Shown here: positions 27,885 through 37,992 of the stretch, piece after piece
Layout of the letters: each line of letters begins with the position of its first letter
Numbering within the stretch: the first letter of the stretch is position 1
The notes under the pieces: model-generated
The model's database searches: none
What the model saw: only the letters and a program-made list of their open reading frames with translations
What the model was told of the DNA's origin: nothing
Program-made: the position numbers and the translations under genes
DNA from: Schaalia sp. 19OD2882
Lineage (GTDB): Bacteria; Actinomycetota; Actinomycetes; Actinomycetales; Actinomycetaceae
Assembly (NCBI RefSeq): GCF_018986735.1
Contig: NZ_CP065521.1
Location: 1,178,001-1,242,000, forward strand
DNA: 64,000 nucleotides
Direction: 5' to 3'

Positions 27885-30587
27885 ATGCGCACTTCTGAGA
27901 TCCGCTCCCGCTGGCTCGAATACTTCGCCTCGAAGGACCACCACATCGCTCCTTCGGTCTCGCTCATCTCGCCGGAGCCCTCGATCCTCTTCACCGTGGC
28001 GGGCATGGTCCCCTTCATCCCGTACATCCTGGGAACCGAGCCGGCGCCGTGGGCGCGGGTCGCCTCGGTGCAGAAGTGCATCCGCACCAACGACATCGAC
28101 AATGTCGGCAAGACCACCCGACACGGCACGTTCTTCCAGATGAACGGGAACTTCTCCTTCGGCGACTACTTCAAGGAAGGCGCCATCGACTTCGCGTGGG
28201 AACTGCTGACCACCTCCCAGGACGATGGCGGATACGGCTTGGACCCGGATCGCCTGTGGATGACCATCTGGGAGGAGGACGAGGTCTCCTTCGACCACTG
28301 GACCCGCACCATCGGCCTGCCCGCCGAACGCATCCAGAAGCTGCCCTTCGAAGAGATCTCCTGGTCCACCGGCCAGCCCGGCCCCGCAGGGTCCTGCTGC
28401 GAGATCCACTACGACCGCGGTCCCGAGTTCGGCCCCGACGGCGGCCCCAAGGTCGACACCGCCGGAGACCGCTTCCTGGAGATCTGGAACCTGGTCTTCG
28501 ACGAGTTCGTACGGGGCGAGGGCGAGGGGCACGACTTCGAGCTTGTCGGCAAACTGGACAAGACGGCGATCGACACCGGCGCAGGTTTGGAGCGCATCGC
28601 CTACCTGCTGCAGGACAAGGCGAACATGTACGAGATCGACGAGGTCTACCCGGTCATCGCCGCAGCCCAGGAAATGTCCGGACGCACCTACGGTCGGGGA
28701 GCTGCCGGCCCGACAGCCGGTGCAGCCTGGGCCGATGACGTGCGCATGCGTGTCGTCGCCGACCACGTGCGCAGCGCCCTCATGCTCATCAACGACGGCG
28801 TGCGTCCCGGCAATGACGGTCGGGGCTACGTGCTGCGCCGCCTCATCCGTCGTGCCGTGCGCTCGATGCGCCTTCTGGGAGTGGAGGAGGCCACCTTGCC
28901 GACTCTGCTGACCGCCTCCAAGGAGGTCATGAAGCTGTCCTACCCGGACCTGGAGGCGAACTGGGCCGCCATCCAGGACGTCGCCTACGCCGAGGAGGAA
29001 GCCTTTCGGCGCACCCTGAGTGCGGGTACGACGATCCTCGACACGGCGGTGGCCAAGGCCAAGGAGGCAGGGCAGAAGGTTCTGCCCGGCTCGTCGGCCT
29101 TCGCCCTGCACGACACCTACGGGTTCCCCATCGACTTGACCTTGGAGATGGCTGCCGAACAGGGCCTGTCCGTCGACGAGGACGCTTTCCGCACCCTCAT
29201 GCAGGAGCAGAAGGACCGCGCCCGCGCGGACGCGCGCGCCAAGAAGGCCGGGCACACGGATGTGCGGGTGTTCCAGGACATCGAGAAGCAGATGGGTGGC
29301 GGCTCGCAGTTCCTCGGCTACTTGGACAACGCTGCCGAGGCGAAGGTCACCGCAATCCTCGTCGAAGGCGTTCCGGCGCCTGTGGCCACCGCGCCCGCGA
29401 GCGTCGAAGTGGTCCTGGACCGCACCCCATTCTGGGCCGAGATGGGCGGCCAGCTGGCCGATCACGGCACCATCCGCACCGGCGAGGGCGGCAATGTCGA
29501 GGTCGATGACGTGCAGGCCCCCATCAAGGGCCTGGCCGTCCACCGCGGTACCTTGACCGAAGGCACCTTGGCCGTGGGGGACAGGGCGTGGGCGCAGATC
29601 GACATCACCCGGCGTCTGGCGATCGCGCGCGCACACACCGCCACCCACATGGTCCACAAGGCGCTGCACCAGATCGTCTCCGACCAGGCCAACCAGGCCG
29701 GTTCGGAGAACTCGCCCTCGCGCCTGCGCTTCGACTTCCGCCACTCCAGTGCCTTGGCCAGCTCCCAGATGGACGACATCGAATCCCTGGTCAACGAGAA
29801 GCTGGCGGAGAACCTTCCGGTCACCGACGAGGTCATGCCCATCGAACGGGCGCGCAGCATGGGCGCCATGGCCCTCTTCGGCGAGAAGTACGGCGCCGAG
29901 GTCCGTGTGGTCTCCATTGGAGGGGACTGGTCCAGGGAGCTCTGCGCCGGGACGCATGTGCCCTCAACCGGACACATCGGGCGCATTGCGGTCCTGGGTG
30001 AGGGCTCCATCGGCTCGGGAGTGCGTCGCATCGACGCGCTGGTCGGCGCCGGAGCCTACGACTTCCAGGCGAAGGAACACGCCCTCGTCTCGCAGGTGAC
30101 CACCATGCTGGGTGGGCGGCCCGAGGACGTTCCCGGCCGACTCGAATCCCTGCTCACCCGCCTGCGCGAGGCCGAGAAGGAACTGGACAAGGTCCGCACC
30201 TCCCAGGCCCTGGCCCGCGGTGCCGAGCTGGCGGCCGGCGCGAGGAAGCTCGGGAATCTGCGCGTGGTGCGCGCCTACGTGGGGGAGATGCCCTCTGCCG
30301 ACGCGGTCCGGGCTCTTGCCCTGGACGTGCGTGAACGTCTGGGAGAGGCAGAGCCGGCAGTGGTGGTCCTCATCGGCGTGGTCGACGGCAAGCCGAGCGT
30401 GGTGGCCGCGACGAATGCCGCTGCACGCGAGGCCTTGGTCAAGGCCGGGCCGATCGTGCGCGTGGCCGCCAAGATCCTCGGCGGAGGTGGAGGAGGCAGG
30501 GACGACGTCGCCCAAGGCGGCGGACAGGACGCTTCCGCCGTCGATGCGGCGCTGGCGGCGGTCGAGACGGAGGCGCTGCCCAGGTGA
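27885..30587 (+). CDS. alaS: Alanine--tRNA ligase
   Basis: A 900-residue class II synthetase with an editing activity. It starts MRTSEIRSRWLEYFASKDH, as AlaRS does; the core has GTFFQMNGNFSFGDYFKEGA and GAGLERIAYLLQ. The editing domain carries the HxxxH motif as HTATHMVHKAL and the CAGTHV zinc-binding site (ELCAGTHV). A C-terminal C-Ala (DHHA1) domain with a Gly-rich GGGGGGRDDVAQGGG loop ends the protein. It heads a long set of rightward genes; ruvX overlaps its stop by four bases. Confidence 0.96.
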   Translation: MRTSEIRSRWLEYFASKDHHIAPSVSLISPEPSILFTVAGMVPFIPYILGTEPAPWARVASVQKCIRTNDIDNVGKTTRHGTFFQMNGNFSFGDYFKEGAIDFAWELLTTSQDDGGYGLDPDRLWMTIWEEDEVSFDHWTRTIGLPAERIQKLPFEEISWSTGQPGPAGSCCEIHYDRGPEFGPDGGPKVDTAGDRFLEIWNLVFDEFVRGEGEGHDFELVGKLDKTAIDTGAGLERIAYLLQDKANMYEIDEVYPVIAAAQEMSGRTYGRGAAGPTAGAAWADDVRMRVVADHVRSALMLINDGVRPGNDGRGYVLRRLIRRAVRSMRLLGVEEATLPTLLTASKEVMKLSYPDLEANWAAIQDVAYAEEEAFRRTLSAGTTILDTAVAKAKEAGQKVLPGSSAFALHDTYGFPIDLTLEMAAEQGLSVDEDAFRTLMQEQKDRARADARAKKAGHTDVRVFQDIEKQMGGGSQFLGYLDNAAEAKVTAILVEGVPAPVATAPASVEVVLDRTPFWAEMGGQLADHGTIRTGEGGNVEVDDVQAPIKGLAVHRGTLTEGTLAVGDRAWAQIDITRRLAIARAHTATHMVHKALHQIVSDQANQAGSENSPSRLRFDFRHSSALASSQMDDIESLVNEKLAENLPVTDEVMPIERARSMGAMALFGEKYGAEVRVVSIGGDWSRELCAGTHVPSTGHIGRIAVLGEGSIGSGVRRIDALVGAGAYDFQAKEHALVSQVTTMLGGRPEDVPGRLESLLTRLREAEKELDKVRTSQALARGAELAAGARKLGNLRVVRAYVGEMPSADAVRALALDVRERLGEAEPAVVVLIGVVDGKPSVVAATNAAAREALVKAGPIVRVAAKILGGGGGGRDDVAQGGGQDASAVDAALAAVETEALPR

Positions 30588-31069
30588 GCTTGCGACGAGG
30601 AGTGCGCCTGGGCGTGGACGTGGGCACCGTGCGCATCGGTGTGGCTCGCAGTGACCCGGAGGGCATCCTCACGGTGCCCGTGGAGACCCTGCGGCGCGCC
30701 GACGACGGCAGCGAGATCCACCGCCTGGTGGAGATCGCCCGCCGCTTCGACGCGATCGAAGTCGTCGTTGGCCTGCCGCGTCACCTGCGTGGGGGCGAGG
30801 GCGTTTCCGCCAAGGGAGCTCGACGTTACGCCCGTCGCATCAAAGGTGAGTTGCCTGAGGCACGTGTGACCATGGTGGACGAACGGCTAAGCTCCAACCA
30901 GGCCCACTCCAGGCTCCGCGAGTCAGGTGTGGCCGAACGTGACCACCGAGACGTCGTGGATCAGGTGGCCGCGCAGATCATCCTCGAGCAGGCTCTCGAC
31001 ATGGAACGGATGGGTGGACGCCCACCCGGCGTCCAGGTCGAGGGTCCCGACCGGAAGGCGACCTCGTGA
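30584..31069 (+). CDS. ruvX: RuvX/YqgF, putative Holliday junction resolvase-like nuclease
   Basis: A 161-residue RNase H-fold protein. The motifs LGVDVGTVRIGVA (first catalytic Asp), VVVGLPRHLRGG, VTMVDERLSSNQA and the C-terminal DVVDQVAAQIILEQ supply the expected acidic residues. YqgF proteins are implicated in pre-16S rRNA 5' processing and possibly DNA junction cleavage. GTGA overlaps at both ends (with alaS and mltG) indicate translational coupling. The gene order alaS-ruvX-mltG-aroE is conserved in actinobacteria. Confidence 0.93.
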   Translation: MSLRRGVRLGVDVGTVRIGVARSDPEGILTVPVETLRRADDGSEIHRLVEIARRFDAIEVVVGLPRHLRGGEGVSAKGARRYARRIKGELPEARVTMVDERLSSNQAHSRLRESGVAERDHRDVVDQVAAQIILEQALDMERMGGRPPGVQVEGPDRKATS

Positions 31070-33537
31070 CCGACAACGGCGCTGAGCGCCCACGTTTCCG
31101 TTCACGCAGCGAGATCCACGCCGAGGCGCATGAGCGCGCTCACGTGGAGTTCCTGCGAGAGACCGGCCAGCTGCCGGTCATCCCGCCTTCGGACGCCTCG
31201 GCGCCCTCCGCAGGGACAACGGGTACCGGGCCGCGAACCGCCGGCGCGGCCACGCCACCGGTGCGCGAGGCACCGACCACTCAGGTTCGACCTGCGGCAT
31301 CGACGCCTCCAGTCGTGCCCACCCGCCGCGCTGGTCGCCACGCGCGGGCGCCCGAATCGGAGACGCGGCTGCCTTCGCGCGCGGCCCGCAATGCCGCTGC
31401 TCGAAGCGACCAGCCCAGGGGCGACACGGGTCTGGACGCCCGTGTCCCCTCCCCTTCCAGCACCGGGCCCTCCGCCGGAAGCCCCCCGCCAGCGACGCCG
31501 GTTCCGCCCACCCGCTCGGCGCGCAGCACCGCCACACCGCCCGCAGCGCTTTCGCCCACGACACCATCGGTGACCACCGGGTCGACTCCGGCCGTTCCCC
31601 GGCGCACCCCGACTTCTTCGACGGGGGCCACCCCGGTCGTGCCGCCTCGCACCACACTGCCCAGGACGAGCGGATCCACGCCTGTCGGACCGCCTCGCAC
31701 CTCATCGCCAGTGACCACCGGGTCGACTCCGATCGCCTCCGCCACCCCCTCTCCGGCCGCGTCACCAGCAGCCGGGTCCACACCCTTGTCGACCTCGCCC
31801 ATTTCTCGACCTGCGAGGTCGACGCCTTGGACGGTGCCCTCGTCCTCCTCGACGCAGCCGTCGTCGCGCGCATCGAGCGCGCCCTCGGCCTCCATCTCGG
31901 ACCTGGACCCGCTGACGACCTCGTCGACGACGATTCCCCGGCCCGTCACCCCGGGCACCTCCTCGACCTCAAGGGGTGAAGCGCCCGAGGTGAAGGCCTT
32001 CGCCCCCGACCCGTCCGACACCGCTTCACCCACGCCTTCGGGGTCCTCGGGGCGACGTTGGCGGCCCACGGGGGCCTCGAGCACCGGGGACACCAACGCG
32101 ACCGAAGCGACCACTGGGGCATTCCAGACCCCTGCCGCGTGGGCCTCCGGTCTCGGGGAGACCAAGCCCATGCCGCCCAGGCGTCCTCGTCACCACACCG
32201 ACGAGGTCAATGACGAGCTCTTCCCCGGCACGACCGGGAGACGCTCCCAGCCTCGCGCCACGACGCCGCCACCCACGGTGGACCTGGTCACCGTGGCGCC
32301 ACCAAGCGAGGAGCCCGGCGTCAACCGTGGTGGGACTGATGCGGGGGAAGCCCCGGCCGAGCCCGATGTCTTCGACGTCGTCGCTCCGCTGGCAGCGGCC
32401 TCCGAGGAGGACGAGTCGACGGGAATGCGCTCACGCCGACTGGAGCACGAGCGCCGGGAGGCGCGTCGGCGTCGCAGGTGGCGCAGAGTGCGTGCCTTCT
32501 TCGTCCTGCTCCTCGTCCTGGGACTGGTTGCCGGAGCGGGCTGGTACGCCATGCGTTTCGTCTTGAAGGACCAGACGAGTGTGCAAGAGGCGGACGATTT
32601 CACCGGACCGGGCAGCGGACAGGTGTCCGTGGTCGTCAGCCAGGGCGAATCCGGAGCGGACATCGGACAAAAGCTCGTCGACGCCGGAGTCGTGAAATCG
32701 GTGGCCGCCTTCACGCGCGCTTGGGAAGCCAACAAGGCCGCCCAGTCGATCCGGCCAGGCACCTACTCCCTCATGAAACAGATGAGCGCCTCCGACGCCA
32801 TTGCCGCGCTGCTGGACCCGGCTCGACGCACGGACAACACCGTGACCGTCAACCCCGGTGAGACGGTTGCGCAGGTCGTGGAGAGGATGAGCCAGGTCAC
32901 CGAGTTCTCCAAGGAGGACCTGGACAAGGCCTTGTCCAATCCCACCGCGCTGGGGCTTCCCGCAGAGGCCAAGGGCAAGGTCGAAGGATGGCTTGCCCCC
33001 GGCACCTACGAGGTCGAGAAGGCGGACACGCCCGAAACGATCTTCCAGGAGATGATCGCCGCGACGATCCAGACCTTGGACGAACTCAAGGTGCCCGCCG
33101 CCCAGAGGGAGACCGTCCTGACCAAGGCGAGCATCTTGGAACGCGAGGTCAACATCGACCAGTACCTGCCCAAGGTCGCGCGGGTCATCGAGAACCGTCT
33201 GGCCAGCCCGCAAGGCGAAACCCTCGGGAAGCTGCAGATGGATTCGACGGTCCTGTACGGCGTCGGCAAGAGCGGCGGTATTCCCACTGCCGAGGACCTG
33301 GCCAACGACAACCCGTACAACACCTACCTGCATGCGGGGCTGCCGCCCTCACCGATCGCCCAACCGAACCGCAGCGCCATCGAGGCGACCCTCAAACCCG
33401 CCGACGGCACGTGGCTCTACTTCGTCACCGTCAACCTCGACACGGGTGAAACGCTTTTCGCGACGACAGTTGCCGAGCAGGCGGAGAACACGAAGAAGCT
33501 CGAAACCTACTGTGCCGCCCAGTCGGGGAAGTGCTGA
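31066..33537 (+). CDS. mltG: Endolytic murein transglycosylase MltG with a very long disordered N-terminus
   Basis: MltG cleaves nascent glycan strands at the membrane and sets their length. Of the 823 residues, roughly the first 470 are cytoplasmic, low-complexity Pro/Ser/Thr sequence with imperfect TGSTPxxPPRT-like repeats. One transmembrane helix follows (about residues 476-497), then a LysM-like subdomain and the YceG catalytic domain. The probable catalytic acid is Glu692 in SILEREV, followed by LQMDSTVLYG and NTYLHAGLPPSPI, both family hallmarks. E. coli-type MltG is only about 340 residues, so the N-terminus more than doubles the protein. Its start overlaps ruvX by GTGA and its stop overlaps aroE by one base. 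Confidence 0.92.
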   Translation: MTDNGAERPRFRSRSEIHAEAHERAHVEFLRETGQLPVIPPSDASAPSAGTTGTGPRTAGAATPPVREAPTTQVRPAASTPPVVPTRRAGRHARAPESETRLPSRAARNAAARSDQPRGDTGLDARVPSPSSTGPSAGSPPPATPVPPTRSARSTATPPAALSPTTPSVTTGSTPAVPRRTPTSSTGATPVVPPRTTLPRTSGSTPVGPPRTSSPVTTGSTPIASATPSPAASPAAGSTPLSTSPISRPARSTPWTVPSSSSTQPSSRASSAPSASISDLDPLTTSSTTIPRPVTPGTSSTSRGEAPEVKAFAPDPSDTASPTPSGSSGRRWRPTGASSTGDTNATEATTGAFQTPAAWASGLGETKPMPPRRPRHHTDEVNDELFPGTTGRRSQPRATTPPPTVDLVTVAPPSEEPGVNRGGTDAGEAPAEPDVFDVVAPLAAASEEDESTGMRSRRLEHERREARRRRRWRRVRAFFVLLLVLGLVAGAGWYAMRFVLKDQTSVQEADDFTGPGSGQVSVVVSQGESGADIGQKLVDAGVVKSVAAFTRAWEANKAAQSIRPGTYSLMKQMSASDAIAALLDPARRTDNTVTVNPGETVAQVVERMSQVTEFSKEDLDKALSNPTALGLPAEAKGKVEGWLAPGTYEVEKADTPETIFQEMIAATIQTLDELKVPAAQRETVLTKASILEREVNIDQYLPKVARVIENRLASPQGETLGKLQMDSTVLYGVGKSGGIPTAEDLANDNPYNTYLHAGLPPSPIAQPNRSAIEATLKPADGTWLYFVTVNLDTGETLFATTVAEQAENTKKLETYCAAQSGKC

Positions 33538-34376
33538 TGCCGTGGGCCGCGGTCATCGGCTCGCCGATCGACCACTCGCTCTCGCCGGTCCTGCACACGG
33601 CGGCGTGGCGCAGCCTGGGACTCGACGGTTGGACCTACAGGAGGATCACCTGCGAACAGTCGCAGGTCGGCCACCTGCTGTCCTGCTTGGACCAGGAGTG
33701 TCGGGGTCTGTCCGTGACGATGCCGTGCAAGCAGGCGGTCATCCCGCTGCTTGACGCCGTCGACCCCTTGGCCCAGGCAGTCGGCGCCGTGAACACCGTC
33801 ATCCCCACCGCGGGGGTGCTCACCGGCTTCAACACGGATGTCGCGGGAATCCAACGGAGCCTGGAGGCGGTGTCGGTGCGCTCCGGTGCGCCCCCGCAAA
33901 GGGCACTCGTCATCGGAGCAGGAGCCACCGCCTCTTCGGCCTTGGCAGCCCTGGGAGGAATGGGCATTCACGACCTGACGGTGGCGGCGCGGCGCTTCGG
34001 CGGACCGGATTCGGTCGTGGCCGCGGCCACGCGCCTGGGCCTCGAATTCACCCCCGTGTCCTTCATGGACGTCGACGGCGTCGTGGCAGCCATCGACAGG
34101 GCCGATGTCGTCGTGTCCACCGTGCCTGCGCACGTGTGCGACCCGCTGGCGGCCCGGGTGCGGCCCCGCCCCACCCAGGTGCTCCTCGACGTCGTCTACT
34201 CGCCACGCGAAACGGCGTTGCTGCGCGCGTGGAAGAGCCACGGCGGGGCCTTCTCCCACGGGCTCGACATGCTCACCCACCAGGCGCTCATGCAGGTCAA
34301 ACTCATGACCGGCCGCGACGCCGACCCTACGGTGATGCGGGAGTCGTTGGACGAGGCGGTCGGCCCGACGTGCTGA
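33537..34376 (+). CDS. aroE: Shikimate dehydrogenase
   Basis: A 279-residue NADPH-dependent enzyme reducing 3-dehydroshikimate in the aromatic amino acid pathway. Shikimate contacts are visible in GSPIDHSLSPVLH, the catalytic Lys lies in LSVTMPCKQAV, and GFNTDVAGI carries the conserved Asn-Thr-Asp. The NADP-binding loop is VIGAGATASSALAAL. The ATG shares a base with the mltG stop (TGATG); a GTG six bases earlier is an alternative start. Other shikimate genes (aroB, aroC, aroK) do not follow, so only this step is encoded here. The stop lies inside the next coding sequence. Confidence 0.93.
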   Translation: MPWAAVIGSPIDHSLSPVLHTAAWRSLGLDGWTYRRITCEQSQVGHLLSCLDQECRGLSVTMPCKQAVIPLLDAVDPLAQAVGAVNTVIPTAGVLTGFNTDVAGIQRSLEAVSVRSGAPPQRALVIGAGATASSALAALGGMGIHDLTVAARRFGGPDSVVAAATRLGLEFTPVSFMDVDGVVAAIDRADVVVSTVPAHVCDPLAARVRPRPTQVLLDVVYSPRETALLRAWKSHGGAFSHGLDMLTHQALMQVKLMTGRDADPTVMRESLDEAVGPTC

Positions 34377-35071
34377 TCCTCGACATCATCCGCGCCCACC
34401 TCAACGCCCGTGACGAGACCGAGTTGCTCGCCGGTTTCGTCACGTGGATGGTGGTGGGCTGGTGGACGTGGAGGGTCGGCTGGCGCATCCAGCGGCGCTA
34501 CCTCATCGAAGCCGGCCTGACCCCCATGCGGCGCACCTTCCTGTGGTGGTTGGTCGTCATCCCCGGATTCCTCGTGGTCCTCGTCGCGCAGCAGCGTCCC
34601 GCATCACCTGCAGTGGTCACAGTCGCGATGATCGGCATCCTCCAGGCGATCGTCGACGCCAGGACGCACCGTCTGCCCGACGCCTACACGCGGATGATGG
34701 GACTGGGGGTGCTTTCCGGGCTGGTGCTTGCCGCAGCCATGAACTCGTCGCCGGGCTGGACGCTGGTGCGTGCCGCCATCGGTGCCATGGTGTGGTTCGT
34801 GCCCCTGTACATCGTGCACCGGCTCCCCGGGGGCCTCGGGCGCGGAGACGTGAAGCTCGCGCCGGTCCTGGGCGGGTTGGTCGGCGTGGTGGGTGTGGAC
34901 GCCGCGCTGGGCGGACTGGTCCTGTCCTTCGTCGCGGCGGGCCTTGCCGCCCTGTGGACCATCGTCGTGGGGTCGGCGGGCACCGAGTCGCGCATCCCCA
35001 TGGGCCCTTGGCTCATCGGTGGGGCCTTGGCTGCGCACATGCTGTGGGGTGTGGTCCCGGACTGGCTGTGA
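34370..35071 (+). CDS. A24 family prepilin peptidase-like membrane protein
   Basis: A 233-residue polytopic membrane protein. The two aspartates of A24 aspartyl peptidases are present: the first in [12 protein letters not shown] and the second in the GxGD-type [16 protein letters not shown]. Around seven hydrophobic segments surround them. The N-terminal Cys-rich methyltransferase domain of classical PilD is absent, as in short actinobacterial TadV-like peptidases. Prepilins or secretion ATPases are not encoded nearby, so its substrate must be elsewhere. GTG 34370 overlaps aroE by seven bases. The gene sits between biosynthetic genes, probably through operon conservation rather than function. 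Confidence 0.85.
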   Translation: MLILDIIRAHLNARDETELLAGFVTWMVVGWWTWRVGWRIQRRYLIEAGLTPMRRTFLWWLVVIPGFLVVLVAQQRPASPAVVTVAMIGILQAIVDARTHRLPDAYTRMMGLGVLSGLVLAAAMNSSPGWTLVRAAIGAMVWFVPLYIVHRLPGGLGRGDVKLAPVLGGLVGVVGVDAALGGLVLSFVAAGLAALWTIVVGSAGTESRIPMGPWLIGGALAAHMLWGVVPDWL

Positions 35072-35126
35072 GCCCGCCCTTCGGACCCGTGGGCGGGGGC
35101 TGCGGCGCAGGTGCGACGATGGGCCG

Positions 35127-35492
35127 GTGAGTCTGTCACCTGGAATTGCATGTCGTCTCAAACGCGACCCCAACGGCCTTGTGGCCGCCGTCATCCAGCA
35201 GTGGGACACCCGTGAAGTCCTCATGGTCGGATGGATGGACGATGAGGCGTTGCACCGGACCCTCACCAGCGGCCGCGTCACCTTCTGGTCGCGCTCCCGT
35301 CAGGAGTACTGGCGCAAAGGCGACACTTCGGGCCACTCCCAGTGGGTCAAGTCCGTACGCATCGACTGCGACGGAGACGCCCTGCTGGTCGAGGTCGACC
35401 AGGTGGGAGCGGCATGCCACACGGGGGCGCGAACGTGTTTCGACCAGGGCGGATCCTTGGAGGCCGTGGTGGGGGAGAGGTCCGAGAAGTGA
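35127..35492 (+). CDS. hisI: Phosphoribosyl-AMP cyclohydrolase
   Basis: This zinc enzyme opens the purine ring of phosphoribosyl-AMP, an early histidine-biosynthesis step. At 121 residues it is the monofunctional form, without a HisE domain. The [20 protein letters not shown] block, [15 protein letters not shown] (metal-binding Asp residues) and [10 protein letters not shown] (zinc Cys/His) are all present. GTG 35127 was selected since homologous sequence begins there. The stop overlaps the trpE GTG by four bases; hisI-trpE adjacency is common in actinobacteria and ties histidine and tryptophan pathway genes, both of which use PRPP, into one transcript. Confidence 0.93.
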   Translation: MSLSPGIACRLKRDPNGLVAAVIQQWDTREVLMVGWMDDEALHRTLTSGRVTFWSRSRQEYWRKGDTSGHSQWVKSVRIDCDGDALLVEVDQVGAACHTGARTCFDQGGSLEAVVGERSEK

Positions 35493-37054
35493 GCGGCGCC
35501 GCGTCACACACGCCCGCCTGGGGACAGGTGTGGCCCTCACTGGAGGAGTTCCGCGAACTGGCGCGCACCCGCAGGGTCGTGCCGGTCGTACGCAGGGTCC
35601 TGGCTGACGAGGTTTCCGCGGTGGGTGTCCACCGGCAGTTGGCCGACGGGCGCGTAGGGAGCTTCATCCTCGAATCCGCCGAGCATGACGGGTCATGGGG
35701 ACGGTGGTCCTTCGTCGGGGTGCGTTCGGTGGGGGCGATCATCGCCGAGGGCGGGCGGGCCCGCTGGGAAGGAGCCGTGCCGTCCGGTGCGTTGGAGGAG
35801 GGCCCTGTCCTGGATGTGCTGCACCGGGCCCTTTCCACCCTGCGGACCGAGCACATTGCGGGACTGCCGCCGCTGACCGGCGCCCTCGTCGGCGCTTTGG
35901 GGTGGGGGATCATTCCCGAATGGGAGCCCACACTGACCCCCCACGCCCCGCGCGAACACGACCTGCCTGACGCGGTGATGTGTCTGACGACGGATGTGGC
36001 GGCCATCGACCATTCGGACGGGTCCGTGTGGCTGGTGGCCACCGCTTTGAACATGGACGGATCCGATGAAGGCGTGGACGAGGCCCACGCGCAGGCCCTC
36101 CAGCGCCTCGACGCGATGACCCGGGACCTGGCGCGCCCCCTGAGCCCGTCGGTGCTGGGACTGTCCCCGCGCGAGAGCGCACCTGTGCAGGTGCGTCACC
36201 GGACGGCGCGTGCGGACTTCGAATCCAGTGTGGTGGCCGCCAAGGAGGCGATTCGCGACGGCGAGGTCTTCCAGGTGGTGCTCTCCCAACGCGCCGACGT
36301 GACCACGGATGTGGGGGGTCTGGACGTCTACCGTGTGCTCCGCACCGTCAACCCTTCGCCCTACATGTACTACCTGCGTCTGCCGGACGGGAAGGGTCAG
36401 ACCTTCGAGGTCGTCGGTTCGTCACCGGAGACCCTTGTGCGCACGCAGGGGCGCGATGTGTGGACCCATCCGATTGCGGGCTCCCGGCCACGTGGAGCCG
36501 ACGCCGCCTCGGACCGACAATTGGCGGCGGAGCTGCTGGAGGACCCGAAGGAACTCTCCGAGCACGTCATGCTGGTCGACCTTGCCCGCAACGACTTGTC
36601 GAAGGTGTGCGAGCCCGCCACTGTCGAGGTCGCCACCTTGATGGAGATCAAGCGCTACTCGCACATCCAGCACATCTCCTCAACGGTCACCGGCAGACTC
36701 CGCGAGGACGTGGACGCCCTGGACGCGTTGGTGGCGACTTTCCCCGCCGGCACCTTGTCCGGGGCGCCCAAACCTCGGGCGATCAGGCTGATCGACGAGA
36801 TGGAACCGGCTGCCAGGGGTTTGTACGGAGGGGTGGTCGGGTACGTGGACTTCGCCGGGGACGCCGACCTGGCCATCGCCATCCGCACGGCAATCATGGC
36901 CGGAACAGTGGCCTCGGTCCAGGCCGGTGCGGGCCTGGTGGCGGACTCGGTCCCTGCCACCGAATACGAGGAGGCCCGGAACAAGGCGGCCGCCGTGGTC
37001 CGGGCCATCGTCACGGCCTCACAGCTCGGACCAGTGGACCTGGCAAAGGCCTGA
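35489..37054 (+). CDS. trpE: Anthranilate synthase component I
   Basis: The large subunit converts chorismate to anthranilate using ammonia from TrpG. The 521 residues include the N-terminal tryptophan-binding region ([11 protein letters not shown], a variant of the LLES feedback site) and the chorismate-utilising core with [35 protein letters not shown] and [16 protein letters not shown]. Feedback inhibition by Trp is therefore likely. A GTGA overlap with hisI indicates coupling. No trpG, trpD or trpF follows; those functions must lie elsewhere, with PriA expected to replace TrpF in this phylum. Confidence 0.94.
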   Translation: MSGAASHTPAWGQVWPSLEEFRELARTRRVVPVVRRVLADEVSAVGVHRQLADGRVGSFILESAEHDGSWGRWSFVGVRSVGAIIAEGGRARWEGAVPSGALEEGPVLDVLHRALSTLRTEHIAGLPPLTGALVGALGWGIIPEWEPTLTPHAPREHDLPDAVMCLTTDVAAIDHSDGSVWLVATALNMDGSDEGVDEAHAQALQRLDAMTRDLARPLSPSVLGLSPRESAPVQVRHRTARADFESSVVAAKEAIRDGEVFQVVLSQRADVTTDVGGLDVYRVLRTVNPSPYMYYLRLPDGKGQTFEVVGSSPETLVRTQGRDVWTHPIAGSRPRGADAASDRQLAAELLEDPKELSEHVMLVDLARNDLSKVCEPATVEVATLMEIKRYSHIQHISSTVTGRLREDVDALDALVATFPAGTLSGAPKPRAIRLIDEMEPAARGLYGGVVGYVDFAGDADLAIAIRTAIMAGTVASVQAGAGLVADSVPATEYEEARNKAAAVVRAIVTASQLGPVDLAKA

Positions 37055-37108
37055 ATGTCGCGGGTGACCGCATGACGGCTCGTTTTCGTGGGACAGGTCA
37101 CGTGGCGA

Positions 37109-37114
37109 TAGCAT
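37109..37114 (+). promoter_or_regulatory. Possible internal -10 box before trpC
   Basis: TAGCAT lies 31 bases before trpC in the 90-base gap after trpE. It could give an extra promoter for trpCBA-lgt. No -35 box or Trp-codon leader peptide is visible in the gap. Confidence 0.35.
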
Positions 37115-37144
37115 GCGAACTGCTCTCGCAGGAAGGAACGGTGC

Positions 37145-37990
37145 ATGAGCGTTCTTGACCAGATCATTGCCGGGGTTCTCGAAGACCTGAAGGTGCGGGA
37201 GGCCGCTGTGCCAATGGACCAGATCAAGGAGAGGGCCCGCAGGGCACCGGACGCGATCGATGCCCTGGCCAGCTTCCGTGCGAACCCGGGTGCGGTCTCG
37301 ATCATCGCCGAGGTCAAGCGCCGGTCGCCCTCCAAGGGCGCCTTGGCCGACATCCCGGACCCCGCCAGCCTTGCCGCCATGTACGAGGCCGGGGGAGCAA
37401 CCGCCATCTCCGTGCTCACCGAGCACCGTCGTTTCGGCGGCTCACTGGCGGACCTGGACGCGGTGCGTGCACGGGTCGACGTGCCCGTCCTGCGCAAGGA
37501 CTTCATCGTCACCCCCTACCAGGTGCATGAGGCGCGGGCCCACGGGGCCGACCTCGTCCTGCTGATCGTCGCCGCACTGGACCAGAACGCCTTGGTCTCG
37601 CTGCTCGAGCGAGTCCACTCCCTGGGCATGACCGCCCTGGTGGAGACCCACTCGCGTCTGGAGGCGCTGCGTGCCCTGGACGCGGGAGCACGCTTCATCG
37701 GGGTCAATGCCCGTAACCTCAAGACCCTCGACGTGGACCGGGGCGTCATCGACCAGGTGATCGACGTCATCCCGACCGATGTGGTCGCAGTCGCCGAGTC
37801 CGGCGTGCGTGGCCCCCACGACGTCTTCGAGTACGCCAAGGTCGGTGCTGACGCCGTCCTGGTCGGAGAAGCCCTGGTCAAGGCGGGACGACCTGCAGAG
37901 GCGGTGGCGGACATGGTCAGCGCCGGACAACATCCGGCCCTGTCCACGGACCGCAAGGCACGAGTGCGTGCCGCGCGACGGGAGGATTGA
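37145..37990 (+). CDS. trpC: Indole-3-glycerol phosphate synthase
   Basis: A 281-residue (beta/alpha)8 enzyme closing the indole ring of CdRP. The phosphate and catalytic blocks are visible: [13 protein letters not shown] (general acid/base Lys and Glu), [17 protein letters not shown] (catalytic Lys), [26 protein letters not shown] and [11 protein letters not shown]. It is monofunctional, without a TrpF domain. A GGAAGGAA site lies close upstream. trpB begins two bases after its stop. Confidence 0.95.
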   Translation: MSVLDQIIAGVLEDLKVREAAVPMDQIKERARRAPDAIDALASFRANPGAVSIIAEVKRRSPSKGALADIPDPASLAAMYEAGGATAISVLTEHRRFGGSLADLDAVRARVDVPVLRKDFIVTPYQVHEARAHGADLVLLIVAALDQNALVSLLERVHSLGMTALVETHSRLEALRALDAGARFIGVNARNLKTLDVDRGVIDQVIDVIPTDVVAVAESGVRGPHDVFEYAKVGADAVLVGEALVKAGRPAEAVADMVSAGQHPALSTDRKARVRAARRED

Positions 37991-37992
37991 GC

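Noticed and set aside
27870..29957. Long minus-strand frame of nearly 700 codons under alaS
   Set aside because: It is the mirror of alaS codons and encodes no recognisable protein.
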